A stretch of 64,000 nt of DNA from Rummeliibacillus pycnus (GCF_002884495.1 NZ_KZ614145.1:3548423-3612422), one strand, 5' to 3'. Positions 7,534 to 15,540 are shown, numbered from the stretch's first letter. The notes: a model not told the origin generated them from the sequence alone. Made by a program: numbers and translations.

Positions 7534-7782
7534 CTATCCAAAGTTATAAAAATATAAAAGTATTATAAATAATAACGCACCAAATAACCCCAAAAGAAAT
7601 GTGAGAATTCTTTTTATTAATAATGGAGAAAGTTGATAAGTAAGGTCAAATATCAGTTCAACTAAACTTGAAGAACCACCTGTATTAAGATTATTAAAAT
7701 CTTTTTTCTTTCCAAATATAGCAAACCACATATGAGATAATCCCATTATTGAGAATATCGTAAAAACAACATTTATCCACAT
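7534..7782 (-). CDS. Small membrane protein
   Basis: An 82-residue protein with a hydrophobic N-terminal helix (MWINVVFTIFSIMGLSHMWFAIFG), a polar middle and a strongly hydrophobic C-terminal segment (ILTFLLGLFGALLFIILLYFY), so two membrane spans. I take the ATG at 7782 because TTAGGAG lies just upstream. The frame stays open to 7941, but that upstream part overlaps a cluster of palindromes and has no ribosome site. Function unknown; small membrane proteins are common partners in defence cargo, which is only a suggestion. Confidence 0.5.
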   Translation of the reverse strand: MWINVVFTIFSIMGLSHMWFAIFGKKKDFNNLNTGGSSSLVELIFDLTYQLSPLLIKRILTFLLGLFGALLFIILLYFYNFG

Positions 7783-8273
7783 TTTAGCAACTCCTAATGA
7801 TGTATTTTTTAATTTTAACTTATATAACACACTAAAGAAAACTCTCTCTTTTGGCTGATCGTAACTTGTTACGTTCAGACAAAGACAGTGAGCAAGGAAT
7901 TGCTTTAGCAATGCGTTGCTCAACTGATTATATAAGTCCATAACTTATCGTGCTAAAGCACAATAAGTCATGTCCTTTATTCGAGAAAAAAATTTATTCA
8001 ACATGTTCCACTACGTTCCACATATTGAAGTAAATTTGTTTCCTCTCATGGTAGTTGTTAGTGTTTGAATATGTATTAACAAAATTAATAAAAACTAATA
8101 TAAGTAATTATTATTATTAAGAATATCCCTTAAAAAGTGTCCTAAGATATATCAGATATATCGGGAGTTATAAGATTAAGCATTTTCCTCATTTTTTGTA
8201 TAAATCCTTTTTACAAAATTTTTCTTTCCCATATAAGAATATTGTTGAAACGATTAAAAAGGAGAAACAACAA
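7783..8273. promoter_or_regulatory. Divergent control region with clustered palindromes, candidate replication origin
   Basis: About 490 bp without a supported gene lie between the leftward cargo block and the rightward helicase. Three palindromes stand in about 110 bp: CGTAACTTGTTACG (7860-7873), a nested hairpin at 7890-7921 (outer arms GAGCAA/TTGCTC, inner ATTGC/GCAAT) and a 26-bp imperfect palindrome at 7943-7968 (ACTTAT-GTGCT/AGCAC-ATAAGT). A direct repeat GTTCCAC-TAC-GTTCCAC (about 8004-8020) and a double GATATATC (8146-8162) follow. The position before the helicase makes an origin or operator region plausible. Confidence 0.5.
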
Positions 8274-9803
8274 ATGAAATTTTTATCTGAAGAATTTAAT
8301 GAAGAAAACTTTAAACAATGGAACAAGCAATATAACTGGGGAATTTTTAGCGAATGTGGAAGTGGCAAAACCACAATATTACTGGATCATTATGTGCCAT
8401 ATGCAGAACGTGAAGGGAAAACAGTCCTTTATTTATACAATCGTAAATCACTAGGGGAACAACTGAAAAATAAATATGAACGTAAATATAAAAATTTAAA
8501 ATTTATGTCCTATCAAAGCTTGAATGACATGATTATAAGTAAATCTATCAATCAATATATTCCAATTGAATATGATGTATTAATTTTAGATGAATCACAC
8601 TTTTTCGTAATGGATAGCGTATTTTCTTTTGAAACTATGTATAGTTGGAATTATATAAATGAATGTGATTCTATAAAAATTTTTCTAACTGCAACACCTG
8701 AACCATTAAAAGCAATACAATACCTAATGACTAGACCATTAAAAGTTTTACGTGACATTGATCCACTAAATAACAATATTGAAAAAATCCTTTTAACAAC
8801 TGATGATGATGTAATCAAGCAACAAGAAAAAGAATATTTAAAAGCCAATTATAATGTTATTGAATGGCAAAATGATGTTGAAAAGGTTAAGCAATCAAAA
8901 GAATCATTTAGTCAATTAGGTTATAAATCAGTTGCAATTATCTCCGAATACCATAAACGATATGAAGAAATAACAGATATTGACGTTAAAAGCCATTTGG
9001 AACATGAATATAAGGATTCTGAAGGCAAACTAACAACTAATATGAACTTTGATTTTCTAGCTTGTACAAAGGCAATTGATAACGGTATAAGCATGTATAG
9101 CGAAAAAAATACACTCGTTTCCTATCCTTGCAATACTGATTTTGTAACACTTGAACAATCACGATCACGTTGTAGAGAAATGAAAGGAAATAAAACAACA
9201 ATGCTAATTAAAGTACCTAATCGCAAACATGTATATGCAAAAATCAATTACTTTGAAGATGAATTAAGCTGGTTAAAAAATCATGAATTATGGTATAGAA
9301 ATCATGGTGTAGATAAACAACCTTCTTATGTTTACTTTGAAGTTGATGAATATAACAATGCTAAATTAAAGATTAATAACATGAAATTGGCTTACATTGA
9401 ACTTCAGTTGAAAGATTTAAAATATATGTACGAAAACTTTGAAACACTAACACAAGGCTACATTGATATTCTAAGTGAAATGTATCCAACAAAACCAATT
9501 GAAGTGTTAAATCGTACATTTGCAATCAATATTGATGAAGTATTGAATCCATATATCGAAGATAAAAGCGAAGTCATATTAAGCAAAGAACAAAAAGAAC
9601 AATTATGTTTAGAAGTTAAAAAATATAAATTAGATAAGCATAATCCTAGTCAAACACCTAGATTAAAAAAGATTAGGGAGCTTGTAGAAAAACAAAGTAA
9701 AAAATATATTTTAACAACTACAAGAAAGTATGATAGCGAAGGTAAAAAAGTGACCTATTGGGTTATAAAACAAAAAGAAAACGAATTGAAAATAGCAGTT
9801 TGA
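8274..9803 (+). CDS. SF2 DEAD/DEAH-like helicase of element 1
   Basis: A 509-residue superfamily 2 helicase. Walker A is CGSGKTT (residues 28-34), motif II is LDESH (105-109) and motif III is FLTATP (137-142). The C-terminal RecA-like lobe is divergent (SRSRCREMKGNK may be motif VI), followed by about 150 helical residues without a recognised domain. The ATG at 8274 has GGAG 9 nt upstream; 26 more upstream codons are open but lack a site. It stands directly before the head module and after the palindrome cluster, so a role in island replication is likely but inferred. Confidence 0.75.
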   Translation: MKFLSEEFNEENFKQWNKQYNWGIFSECGSGKTTILLDHYVPYAEREGKTVLYLYNRKSLGEQLKNKYERKYKNLKFMSYQSLNDMIISKSINQYIPIEYDVLILDESHFFVMDSVFSFETMYSWNYINECDSIKIFLTATPEPLKAIQYLMTRPLKVLRDIDPLNNNIEKILLTTDDDVIKQQEKEYLKANYNVIEWQNDVEKVKQSKESFSQLGYKSVAIISEYHKRYEEITDIDVKSHLEHEYKDSEGKLTTNMNFDFLACTKAIDNGISMYSEKNTLVSYPCNTDFVTLEQSRSRCREMKGNKTTMLIKVPNRKHVYAKINYFEDELSWLKNHELWYRNHGVDKQPSYVYFEVDEYNNAKLKINNMKLAYIELQLKDLKYMYENFETLTQGYIDILSEMYPTKPIEVLNRTFAINIDEVLNPYIEDKSEVILSKEQKEQLCLEVKKYKLDKHNPSQTPRLKKIRELVEKQSKKYILTTTRKYDSEGKKVTYWVIKQKENELKIAV

Positions 9804-9965
9804 TTAGGTCTTTTGAATCATTTTCGTAAAAAATGGAGACAAAATCACGAGTTATCTACATATATAGTGTAAGGGAATTTCCCATACATTTCTCCTTTTT
9901 TTCATTAATTATTGAATACCTTTCTTTATTATGTTTTTTTAAATTCATCAAAGAAAACCTACTTT

Positions 9966-10012
9966 CCAGTAGTGATAGTCCTTATGGGTCTATTGCTACT
10001 GGTTTTTTATTT
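9966..10012 (+). terminator. Terminator before the head module
   Basis: CCAGTAG...CTACTGG arms with inner GATAG/CTAT pairing, followed by TTTTTTATTT. Confidence 0.75.
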
Positions 10013-10089
10013 GCTTTGAAATTACCCAAATGAGTAAAAAAGGAAGGAATTAACACGAAAGGTGAATTTCAATTTCATCTTTAAAAATA

Positions 10090-10125
10090 ACAACTGAATA
10101 CACAACTAAATATTACAACTGAATA
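10090..10125 (+). repeat. Triple repeat ACAACTRAATA, cluster 1 (before the portal gene)
   Basis: Three copies of ACAACTRAATA at 10090-10100, 10102-10112 and 10115-10125, spaced 12 and 13 bp, end about 28 bp before the portal start. The same triple arrangement occurs at 12875-12909 before the next structural transcription unit. A shared binding site for a DNA- or RNA-binding regulator is the likely meaning. Confidence 0.7.
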
Positions 10126-10153
10126 TAGAAAACTCTATGAAAGGAATTATAAA

Positions 10154-11365
10154 ATGGCATTTTTTAAGAGAAATAAAAATGGTACCTATCAAAATGATTA
10201 TTTTTCAACATCATTTAGTTCTAATATCAGAAACTTAGTAGTTACTGAAGAACAAGCAATTGGTATTCCAGCATTTAAAGCATGTGTGAATCTGATTACA
10301 AATACAATTGCGGCATTACCAATTAATTTAATGCAACATGAAGGCCAAAATGTAACCTTTAAAAACAATGATCCACGATTACAAATGCTTAATAACCCTA
10401 ATGTTATTGATACTTCAAGTACCTTAAAAGCTGAATTAGTAAAAGATATTTTGCTTTATGGTAAGGCCTATCTATATAACAACGGTAATGAATTGCATGT
10501 ACTAAAAGCTAATTATGTGACTGAAGAATATTATTCAGATGATGGTTTTACTATTGGTGACATTCAATATATTTATAATTTTGATGGAACTTACACAATT
10601 GATAGCAAAAAAATAATTCGTTTTGATTCAGGTACGAAAGGCGTTTTAAGTAATTCAGATGTACTTGAAACTGCAATCAACGCTCAAACCTATAATAAAC
10701 AGATTTTAAAAAATGGATCATTTGGTATTGGTTTATTAAAGGCTGCAACAAGACTTTCAGAAAAGGCTATTAATAACTTGCGTACAAGTTGGCAAAATCT
10801 TTATGAAGGTTCTTCAAAAAGTGGCAAAACAATCATTCTTGAAGATGGATTGGAATATCAAAATATCGGTACTAATCCTAATGACCTTCAACTAAATGAA
10901 ACAAATCAACAACTCACTTCACAAATTTGTATGTTGTTCAATGTATCAGAAAGCTTAATTAACGATACAAGAAACAAATACAATTCACTATCAACTGCAA
11001 ATACCTCGTTTTTACAACAAACAATTCAACCTATCCTAGTAACAATTCAACAACAACTAGATAAATATTTCTTAAAGCCTTCTGAACAAGGCTTATTTTT
11101 TATGTTTGATACTTCACAAGTGCTGAAAGCAACTGAAAATGAACGTATCGAAGCTACATTAAAGCTATTCAATGATGGTGTTATTAGCTTCAATGAAAGT
11201 CGTAAACGTCTTGATATGACTGTTGTTGATGATAAAAAAGATTACTACAAACTCAACATTGGACAAGCAATGAGAAATAAAGCAACTGGTGAAGTGTTGA
11301 ATATCAATACTCAAACTACTAACAAACAAGGTGAACAAATTAATGGAAATACTGAAAACCAATAA
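10154..11365 (+). CDS. HK97-family phage portal protein
   Basis: A 403-residue portal protein of normal family length; the dodecameric portal forms the DNA entry vertex of the prohead. Family features visible are the N-terminal ACVNLITNTIAALPINLM, the KAELVKDILLYGKAYLY segment and the SESLINDTRNKYNSLSTANTSFLQQTIQPI region. The last 60 residues are Asn/Gln-rich. AAAGGAA precedes the ATG. Its end overlaps the start of the protease-capsid gene by about 20 bp, so the two are translationally linked. Confidence 0.92.
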   Translation: MAFFKRNKNGTYQNDYFSTSFSSNIRNLVVTEEQAIGIPAFKACVNLITNTIAALPINLMQHEGQNVTFKNNDPRLQMLNNPNVIDTSSTLKAELVKDILLYGKAYLYNNGNELHVLKANYVTEEYYSDDGFTIGDIQYIYNFDGTYTIDSKKIIRFDSGTKGVLSNSDVLETAINAQTYNKQILKNGSFGIGLLKAATRLSEKAINNLRTSWQNLYEGSSKSGKTIILEDGLEYQNIGTNPNDLQLNETNQQLTSQICMLFNVSESLINDTRNKYNSLSTANTSFLQQTIQPILVTIQQQLDKYFLKPSEQGLFFMFDTSQVLKATENERIEATLKLFNDGVISFNESRKRLDMTVVDDKKDYYKLNIGQAMRNKATGEVLNINTQTTNKQGEQINGNTENQ

Positions 11366-12827
11366 TTTTGAAGTAAGGGCCATTGAAGAGAATAATGATG
11401 GTTCACTTCAAGTAAAAGGCTATGTGAACAAGACTGAAAAGCCTTCACAACCCCTTAAAGATGTTAATGGTAATGAATTTATTGAAGTTATTGCTAAAGG
11501 TGCTTTTGCTGAAGCATTAAGACAAGGTAATGACGTTGATTTTCTTGCCGAACATGATAAACAAAAAATTCTTGCTTCAACTAATAATGGATCACTTCAA
11601 TTACGTGAAGATGAACAAGGCCTTTATATTGAAGCAACAATCACCCCTACAAGTTGGGGAAATGACTATTTCACTTTAATCAAATCAGGCATTTTAAAAA
11701 ACATGTCATTTGGTTTTAGAAGTTTAAAAGATTCATGGCAAAAACTCGCAAATGGCATGTATCAACGTACCATTCAAGCACTTGAATTATTTGAAGTTAG
11801 TGCAGTTAAAACCCCAGCTTATCAAGATTCAATTATTCAGGCTCGTTCTTTAGAAACACCTGAAACAATTGAAATTCCTAATATCCCACAAAAATCCTCT
11901 GAAGAAAGAAGTAATTCCTCTATGAAAAAATTAAACTCTGTAAACCCTGAACAATCACTAAACACAATTATTAAAGAAAATCGTGCATTACAAACAACAA
12001 CTGATGGCGCTGCTGTTATTCCTGAACAAATAGCAAATACAATTGTTCAAGAAATTGAAGATATTTCACCAGTATTTGCAATGGCTCAAAAATTCCCTAC
12101 AATGTCAGGATCACTAAAAGTTGCACGTGAAGGCAATGATGATGTAGTTGCCGCATTTGTTGGTGAAGGCGTTGACCTAGTCGAACAACAATTAAAACTA
12201 GAATATGCTGAATTAAAACAAAAACGTGTTGGTGCCGCAATTACTCTTTCTAACCAATTGATTAATGACGCTGCAGTAAACATGGATCAATACGTTCCTA
12301 ATTTATTAGCTCGTAAAGTTGCTAAAGCTATTGAAAAATCAATGCTCGTTGGTGTTGGTACTGATGAATTTAACGGTATTATTAATGACGTTGCAATTGG
12401 TCATGTTGATGTAACTGGTGCAATTACATACGATACATTGCAAGACTTATACCTTTCTATTCACCCTGAATTTTTGGCCGGTGCATGTTTCGTTATGCAA
12501 CGTGACTTCTTTAAAACTATTGCTAAATTAAAAGATAATGATGGTCATTTCTTCTTACAAAATGGCATTGTGAATGGTAAAGTTTCTTACACTTTATTTG
12601 ATATTCCTGTATATGTAACTGAAGCATTATCAGCTGAAACACCTGTTGTATTCGGTAATATCAATGAAGCTGTTGCAGTAATGATTAAACAAGAACAAGG
12701 ATTACGTGAAATCGTTGATTCAGGATTAGCTTTAAAAGGTGCAAAAATGTATCTATTTGACGCTTACATGGATTCAATTGTTGTAAATCCTCAAGCTGTT
12801 GCAAAACTAAATGTACAAGTTGCATAA
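11343..12827 (+). CDS. HK97 prohead protease-major capsid protein fusion
   Basis: One reading frame joins two normally separate head proteins. Residues 1 to about 180 are an HK97 (U35-like) prohead protease, with catalytic candidates His71 in AEHDKQKI and Ser122 in KNMSFGFR (numbered from ATG 11343). From about residue 195 (MKKLNSVNPEQ...) the protein is an HK97-fold major capsid protein (TTTDGAAVIPEQIANTIVQEIED...VNPQAVAKL). A GTG at 11331 is an alternative start. The internal ATG at 11922 could yield free capsid protein but has only a weak ribosome site. The protease half may also serve as a built-in scaffold. Confidence 0.9.
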   Translation: MEILKTNNFEVRAIEENNDGSLQVKGYVNKTEKPSQPLKDVNGNEFIEVIAKGAFAEALRQGNDVDFLAEHDKQKILASTNNGSLQLREDEQGLYIEATITPTSWGNDYFTLIKSGILKNMSFGFRSLKDSWQKLANGMYQRTIQALELFEVSAVKTPAYQDSIIQARSLETPETIEIPNIPQKSSEERSNSSMKKLNSVNPEQSLNTIIKENRALQTTTDGAAVIPEQIANTIVQEIEDISPVFAMAQKFPTMSGSLKVAREGNDDVVAAFVGEGVDLVEQQLKLEYAELKQKRVGAAITLSNQLINDAAVNMDQYVPNLLARKVAKAIEKSMLVGVGTDEFNGIINDVAIGHVDVTGAITYDTLQDLYLSIHPEFLAGACFVMQRDFFKTIAKLKDNDGHFFLQNGIVNGKVSYTLFDIPVYVTEALSAETPVVFGNINEAVAVMIKQEQGLREIVDSGLALKGAKMYLFDAYMDSIVVNPQAVAKLNVQVA

Positions 12828-12837
12828 TCAATTTTCT

Positions 12838-12872
12838 AAAGAGTAGTCATTCATTTGGCTACTCTCTTTTTA
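12838..12872 (+). terminator. Terminator after the capsid gene
   Basis: AGAGTAG and CTACTCT arms with the tail CTTTTTAT, 12 bp after the capsid stop. It separates portal-capsid from the following connector genes. Confidence 0.8.
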
Positions 12873-12874
12873 TT

Positions 12875-12909
12875 ACAACTAAATATACAACTGAATAAAC
12901 AATTAAATA
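12875..12909 (+). repeat. Triple repeat ACAACTRAATA, cluster 2
   Basis: ACAACTAAATA (12875-12885), ACAACTGAATA (12887-12897) and the variant ACAATTAAATA (12899-12909) have a strict 12-bp period. They lie between the capsid terminator and the start of the next gene. Cluster 1 before the portal gene has the same design, which points to co-regulation of the two structural units. Confidence 0.7.
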
Positions 12910-12922
12910 AGGTGAATTAAAA

Positions 12923-13147
12923 TTGAATACTTATATTTCTGCATTAAAAGCAATTAAAGAACATTTTAGAAGTGAAAGTGCTTATAGATACACTCTTGCT
13001 CGTGCTTTTGTGCTTAATTTCTCTAACACAAATAAATACATAAAACGCTCTGAAATATTAGCAAAGACTAATCAAGCATTAAGAAAAGAAGGCTTGAAAC
13101 CTGTTAGCTATAACTTTGTAAAAAGAGTATTAGAACCAACCAAATGA
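12923..13147 (+). CDS. Small basic protein of the head module
   Basis: A 74-residue basic protein starting at TTG, with AAGGTGAA about 7 nt upstream. The sequence (...SEILAKTNQALRKEGLKPVSYNFVKRVLE) could be a small helix-turn-helix, but I do not recognise a family. Its place between capsid and connector suggests a head-assembly or regulatory role. That is inference from position only. Confidence 0.6.
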   Translation: MNTYISALKAIKEHFRSESAYRYTLARAFVLNFSNTNKYIKRSEILAKTNQALRKEGLKPVSYNFVKRVLEPTK

Positions 13148-13160
13148 AAGGATTACAACA

Positions 13161-13478
13161 ATGATAATTACAGATGAAGCTTTCAATATAAATTTAGTTA
13201 AGAATTATTTACGTGTGGATCACACAGAAGATGATGTACTGATTCAGTTAATGATTGATAGTGCAAAGAGTTATATACAAAACTATTTAAATCAACCATT
13301 TGAAGCATTTGAGGATATACCAGTTGAGTTTACACTGGCAGCGTTAAATCTTGTAGCACAATGGTATGAGAATAGGGCAGTAGGTAGCGAGAAGGCTACA
13401 CATGAATATCTATATAGCTTTACTGGTCTATTAGATATACAACGTAAATGGTTACCTGAAACGAGTGTTGTTATATGA
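13161..13478 (+). CDS. Head-tail connector protein (gp6/gp15-like)
   Basis: A 105-residue protein of the phage DNA-packaging/connector family: ITDEAFNINLVKNYLRVDHTEDDVLIQLMIDSAKSYIQNYL, then a helical core and WYENRA. Family members form a ring under the portal that seals the packaged head. Its stop overlaps the next start (ATGA at 13475-13478), which shows translational coupling with the adaptor. Confidence 0.88.
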   Translation: MIITDEAFNINLVKNYLRVDHTEDDVLIQLMIDSAKSYIQNYLNQPFEAFEDIPVEFTLAALNLVAQWYENRAVGSEKATHEYLYSFTGLLDIQRKWLPETSVVI

Positions 13479-13801
13479 GTATGACAATAGGAATGATGAA
13501 CAATCGTATTAACATTTATTCAATCAAGACAACAACAGATGAATATGGTGATACTGAAACAACAAAGACATTGTTTCATTCATGTTGGTGCTACGTTCGC
13601 AATCAAACAATGAAGGATATTCAAGCAAGTATTGGAACATTGTTAGAAAGTACAACTAATCTAGTTATCAGACATACAAGTAAGCAAATAACTAATGATA
13701 TGACTGTTGAATTAAATGGTGTGAACTACAAAATTATTTCAATAGAATCTGATATACAAAGAAAACAATTCGATACGATCATTGTAAAACGTGTTGGATA
13801 A
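13475..13801 (+). CDS. Head-tail adaptor (SPP1 gp16-like stopper)
   Basis: A 108-residue beta-rich protein: MNNRINIYSIKTTTDEYGDTE..., then WCYVRNQT, RHTSKQITNDMTVELNGVNYKIISIE. This is the pattern of the phage head-tail joining family (SPP1 gp16, HK97 gp7-like). It would close the connector and form the surface to which a tail docks. In an element with no tail genes, that surface must fit tails supplied by another phage. Confidence 0.85.
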   Translation: MSMTIGMMNNRINIYSIKTTTDEYGDTETTKTLFHSCWCYVRNQTMKDIQASIGTLLESTTNLVIRHTSKQITNDMTVELNGVNYKIISIESDIQRKQFDTIIVKRVG

Positions 13802-13924
13802 ATCCCCCTTACCCACAAATAAAAAAACGTGTTTATCTACGGATAGCACACGCCCCACAATTCAATCACACATTACCATTTGAAAAATAAAAATTGGCAA
13901 TTTCATGGAAAGGAAGTAAATAAT
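13802..13924 (+). other. Spacer with a hairpin before the small-terminase-like gene
   Basis: A stem formed by ACGTGTTTATC and GATAGCACACG (about 13829-13854) lies before the terS-like gene. No T-run follows. Packaging sites of pac phages often lie in or near terS, so this is a candidate cis element; there is no direct evidence. Confidence 0.3.
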
Positions 13925-14449
13925 TTGGCAAATTTAAAAGTAGTTCATTTGGATTCAAATGTTACCCGCGCTAAAGTTAAAGAAGAAAAAGAAGAATTAC
14001 TAAAAGGCGCCTTTTCTAAGGTGAATTTACACGATACAAAAGGCTATAAAATCTATAATGAATCGTTATATGATTCACTTGTAAATGCTATTGAATCAAT
14101 GAATGTCACACATTTAACGCAAATTGATTTATTTAGCGTTGTAGAAGTCGCTAACACTATGTTTTTAATTCAGCAAATTGATGATGAAATTGTAAAGTAT
14201 GGTATTACACAAGCATTAGAAACACGCGAAGGTTCTACAAAGCTAACTGTTTTGCAACATATTGGACAACGTAACGCATTATTAAACGTATTAGATAAAC
14301 AACTATCTAGCTTAATGCTTTCACCTTCACAACGTCATGAATTATTGAATAATGTACAAAACAACATTGGTTCAATTGATTTTAGTGATGATGATATTAA
14401 GAGTATTTATGATGAAATAGAATTGAATACTTTAGATGGTGTTCAATAA
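13925..14449 (+). CDS. Phage terminase small subunit-like protein (P27 type)
   Basis: A 174-residue protein. The central and C-terminal pattern (YDSLVNAIESMNVTHLTQIDLFSVVEVANTMFLIQQID, then LTVLQHIGQRNALLNVLDKQLSSL and LSPSQRHELL) follows the layout of P27-family small terminases, which end their conserved part in L.LTPSSR-like residues. TerS selects the DNA to be packaged. I chose TTG 13925 because GGAAAGGAAG lies 8-9 nt upstream; TTG 13880 is the alternative. No large terminase gene accompanies it, which is unusual for an element with its own capsid. Confidence 0.65.
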   Translation: MANLKVVHLDSNVTRAKVKEEKEELLKGAFSKVNLHDTKGYKIYNESLYDSLVNAIESMNVTHLTQIDLFSVVEVANTMFLIQQIDDEIVKYGITQALETREGSTKLTVLQHIGQRNALLNVLDKQLSSLMLSPSQRHELLNNVQNNIGSIDFSDDDIKSIYDEIELNTLDGVQ

Positions 14450-14691
14450 TGGAAATCCATGCAGCATTAAAACAAATGCAACTGTTAGAAGTTAAGCAAC
14501 AATTAGCCTTTATGTTAAAGCACTATGATGTTTTTCTTGATCCAGTTTTATATATAATTGCTGTTAATGATTCATTGCAACAAAAGTTACCATTTCATGA
14601 ATTTGTGCAACTGTTAAAAAAACAAGCAATTCAAAAGCGTAATTTTGCATTATTAAAAGCATGTAATGAAGTTCAAAATATCAATATATAA
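14449..14691 (+). CDS. Small hypothetical protein following the terS-like gene
   Basis: An 80-residue, probably all-helical protein (MEIHAALKQMQLLEVKQQLAFMLKHYDVFL...). It starts at the last base of the terS-like stop codon region (TAATGG), so it is translationally coupled. No family recognised. Its position at the end of the packaging unit suggests a packaging or terminase-associated role. Confidence 0.6.
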   Translation: MEIHAALKQMQLLEVKQQLAFMLKHYDVFLDPVLYIIAVNDSLQQKLPFHEFVQLLKKQAIQKRNFALLKACNEVQNINI

Positions 14692-14730
14692 AAAATCCCC
14701 TAGCCTTAATTGGTTAGGGGGAATTTTTTT
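14690..14730 (+). terminator. Terminator closing the head module
   Basis: ATCCCCTAGCC-TTAATT-GGTTAGGGGGA stem followed by ATTTTTTTG. Confidence 0.9.
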
Positions 14731-14778
14731 GTTTTAGTTAAGGTTTTTTTAATTGAAATACTCGATAGAAAATAATTG

Positions 14779-15117
14779 TTAATAAAACACACCATTCAGG
14801 TATAATCTTTCAATTTCAATATTACTTTGAATTTCTTCTGAATAAATATCTAGCCAATAGTTTAGGAAGATAGCAAGTCCAACTTCAGCTTTAGGTTTAT
14901 AGAATTTATCTTCATACAAATCATCATTAGCTAATCTTTTCTGGAAATTTTTTATATCAACATTTTCAAAATTAATATTTTCTTCTCCATACTTTCCAAT
15001 GAAATAGTTATAAATAGTTCCATCTGAAATTTTATCATGGATTAAACCTATTTCTTCTTCTTGGTTATGCTTTAATCTTAAATTCTTTAAAAATATATAT
15101 GTATTATTTTTTAACAT
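14779..15117 (-). CDS. Hypothetical protein at the right end of element 1
   Basis: A 112-residue protein, MLKNNTYIFLKNLRLKHNQEEEIGLIHDKISDGTIYNYFIGKY..., possibly a small regulator (the first 60 residues resemble the helix spacing of phage repressors without a clear HTH). It is transcribed toward the head-module terminator, which may serve both directions. No family recognised. Confidence 0.5.
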   Translation of the reverse strand: MLKNNTYIFLKNLRLKHNQEEEIGLIHDKISDGTIYNYFIGKYGEENINFENVDIKNFQKRLANDDLYEDKFYKPKAEVGLAIFLNYWLDIYSEEIQSNIEIERLYLNGVFY

Positions 15118-15410
15118 ACAATCATTCCCTTCATTTTATAATGAAATATTACCATTATTTAAGCTGAAATCAAATGAATTTACATTAAAATAGAAAATTT
15201 ATAGGTATATACACCTTATAAGGTTATCAATTAAATAAAAATGAGTTTCTTCTATTATATATAGCAATTTTAGAGATAAGAGAATTGCAATTATAATATA
15301 ATTCATTTATAATCTAGTTAAATCACTCATGATAGTATGTATCGTGAATTTTAAAAGTAGTTAATCATATTGATACTAAGTGGTTAAGAAGGAATTAATA
15401 ATTTTTTAAT
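15118..15410. other. AT-rich right end of element 1
   Basis: About 290 bp without a supported gene before the second att copy. It contains short palindromic stretches such as AGGTATATACACCT. Integrase arm sites would be expected here but cannot be identified by eye. Confidence 0.4.
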
Positions 15411-15461
15411 ACTCAAAATCGTGTTCCTTTGGAGTGTCGGTTCGACCCCGACCACCGGTAT
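15411..15461 (+). repeat. att site shared by the two islands (attR of element 1, attL of element 2)
   Basis: Identical over 51 bp to the 3' half of tRNA-Leu at 981-1031. The sequence before it (TAATTTTTTA) is unrelated to the tRNA, so this copy is not a functional tRNA. The last 15 bp, CCCGACCACCGGTAT, also match the repeat at 30587-30602. Confidence 0.9.
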
Positions 15462-15500
15462 AACCATGATGTTTTACTTAAAGATAAAAAATATTAAATG

Positions 15501-15540
15501 CTCACAAGCCCTTATATATCAAGGGTTTGTGAGTTTTTTG
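15501..15540 (+). terminator. Terminator between att and the element 2 integrase
   Basis: CTCACAAGCCCTT and AAGGGTTTGTGAG form a near-perfect stem followed by TTTTTTG. On the + strand it would stop transcription leaving element 1; the integrase reads toward it on the other strand. Confidence 0.85.

Larger units (their letters stand above)
9804..10153. other. Intergenic region before the portal gene
   Basis: No supported gene. It holds a terminator (9966-10012) and a triple 11-bp repeat (10090-10125). A 66-codon open frame at 9833-10033 overlaps the terminator and looks non-coding. A packaging site could lie here, but nothing marks it. Confidence 0.5.
981..15461 (+). mobile_element. Element 1: capsid-forming phage-satellite-like island
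   Basis: About 14.4 kb lie between two perfect 51-bp direct repeats of the tRNA-Leu end, with a tyrosine integrase as the first gene. Inside are a replisome-organiser-like protein, an SF2 helicase, minus-strand cargo genes and a head-morphogenesis module (portal, protease-capsid fusion, connector, adaptor, small-terminase-like protein). I see no large terminase, tail, lysis or recognisable repressor gene. Size and content fit a satellite that builds its own capsid and borrows tails and TerL; that lifestyle is inferred. Confidence 0.85.

Noticed and set aside
7783-7941. Longer N-terminus of the small membrane protein at 7534
   Set aside because: The upstream part has no ribosome site and consists of palindromes, while TTAGGAG stands right before the ATG at 7782.
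9833-10033. 66-codon frame before the portal gene
   Set aside because: It overlaps a clear terminator, has no ribosome site and no recognisable sequence.
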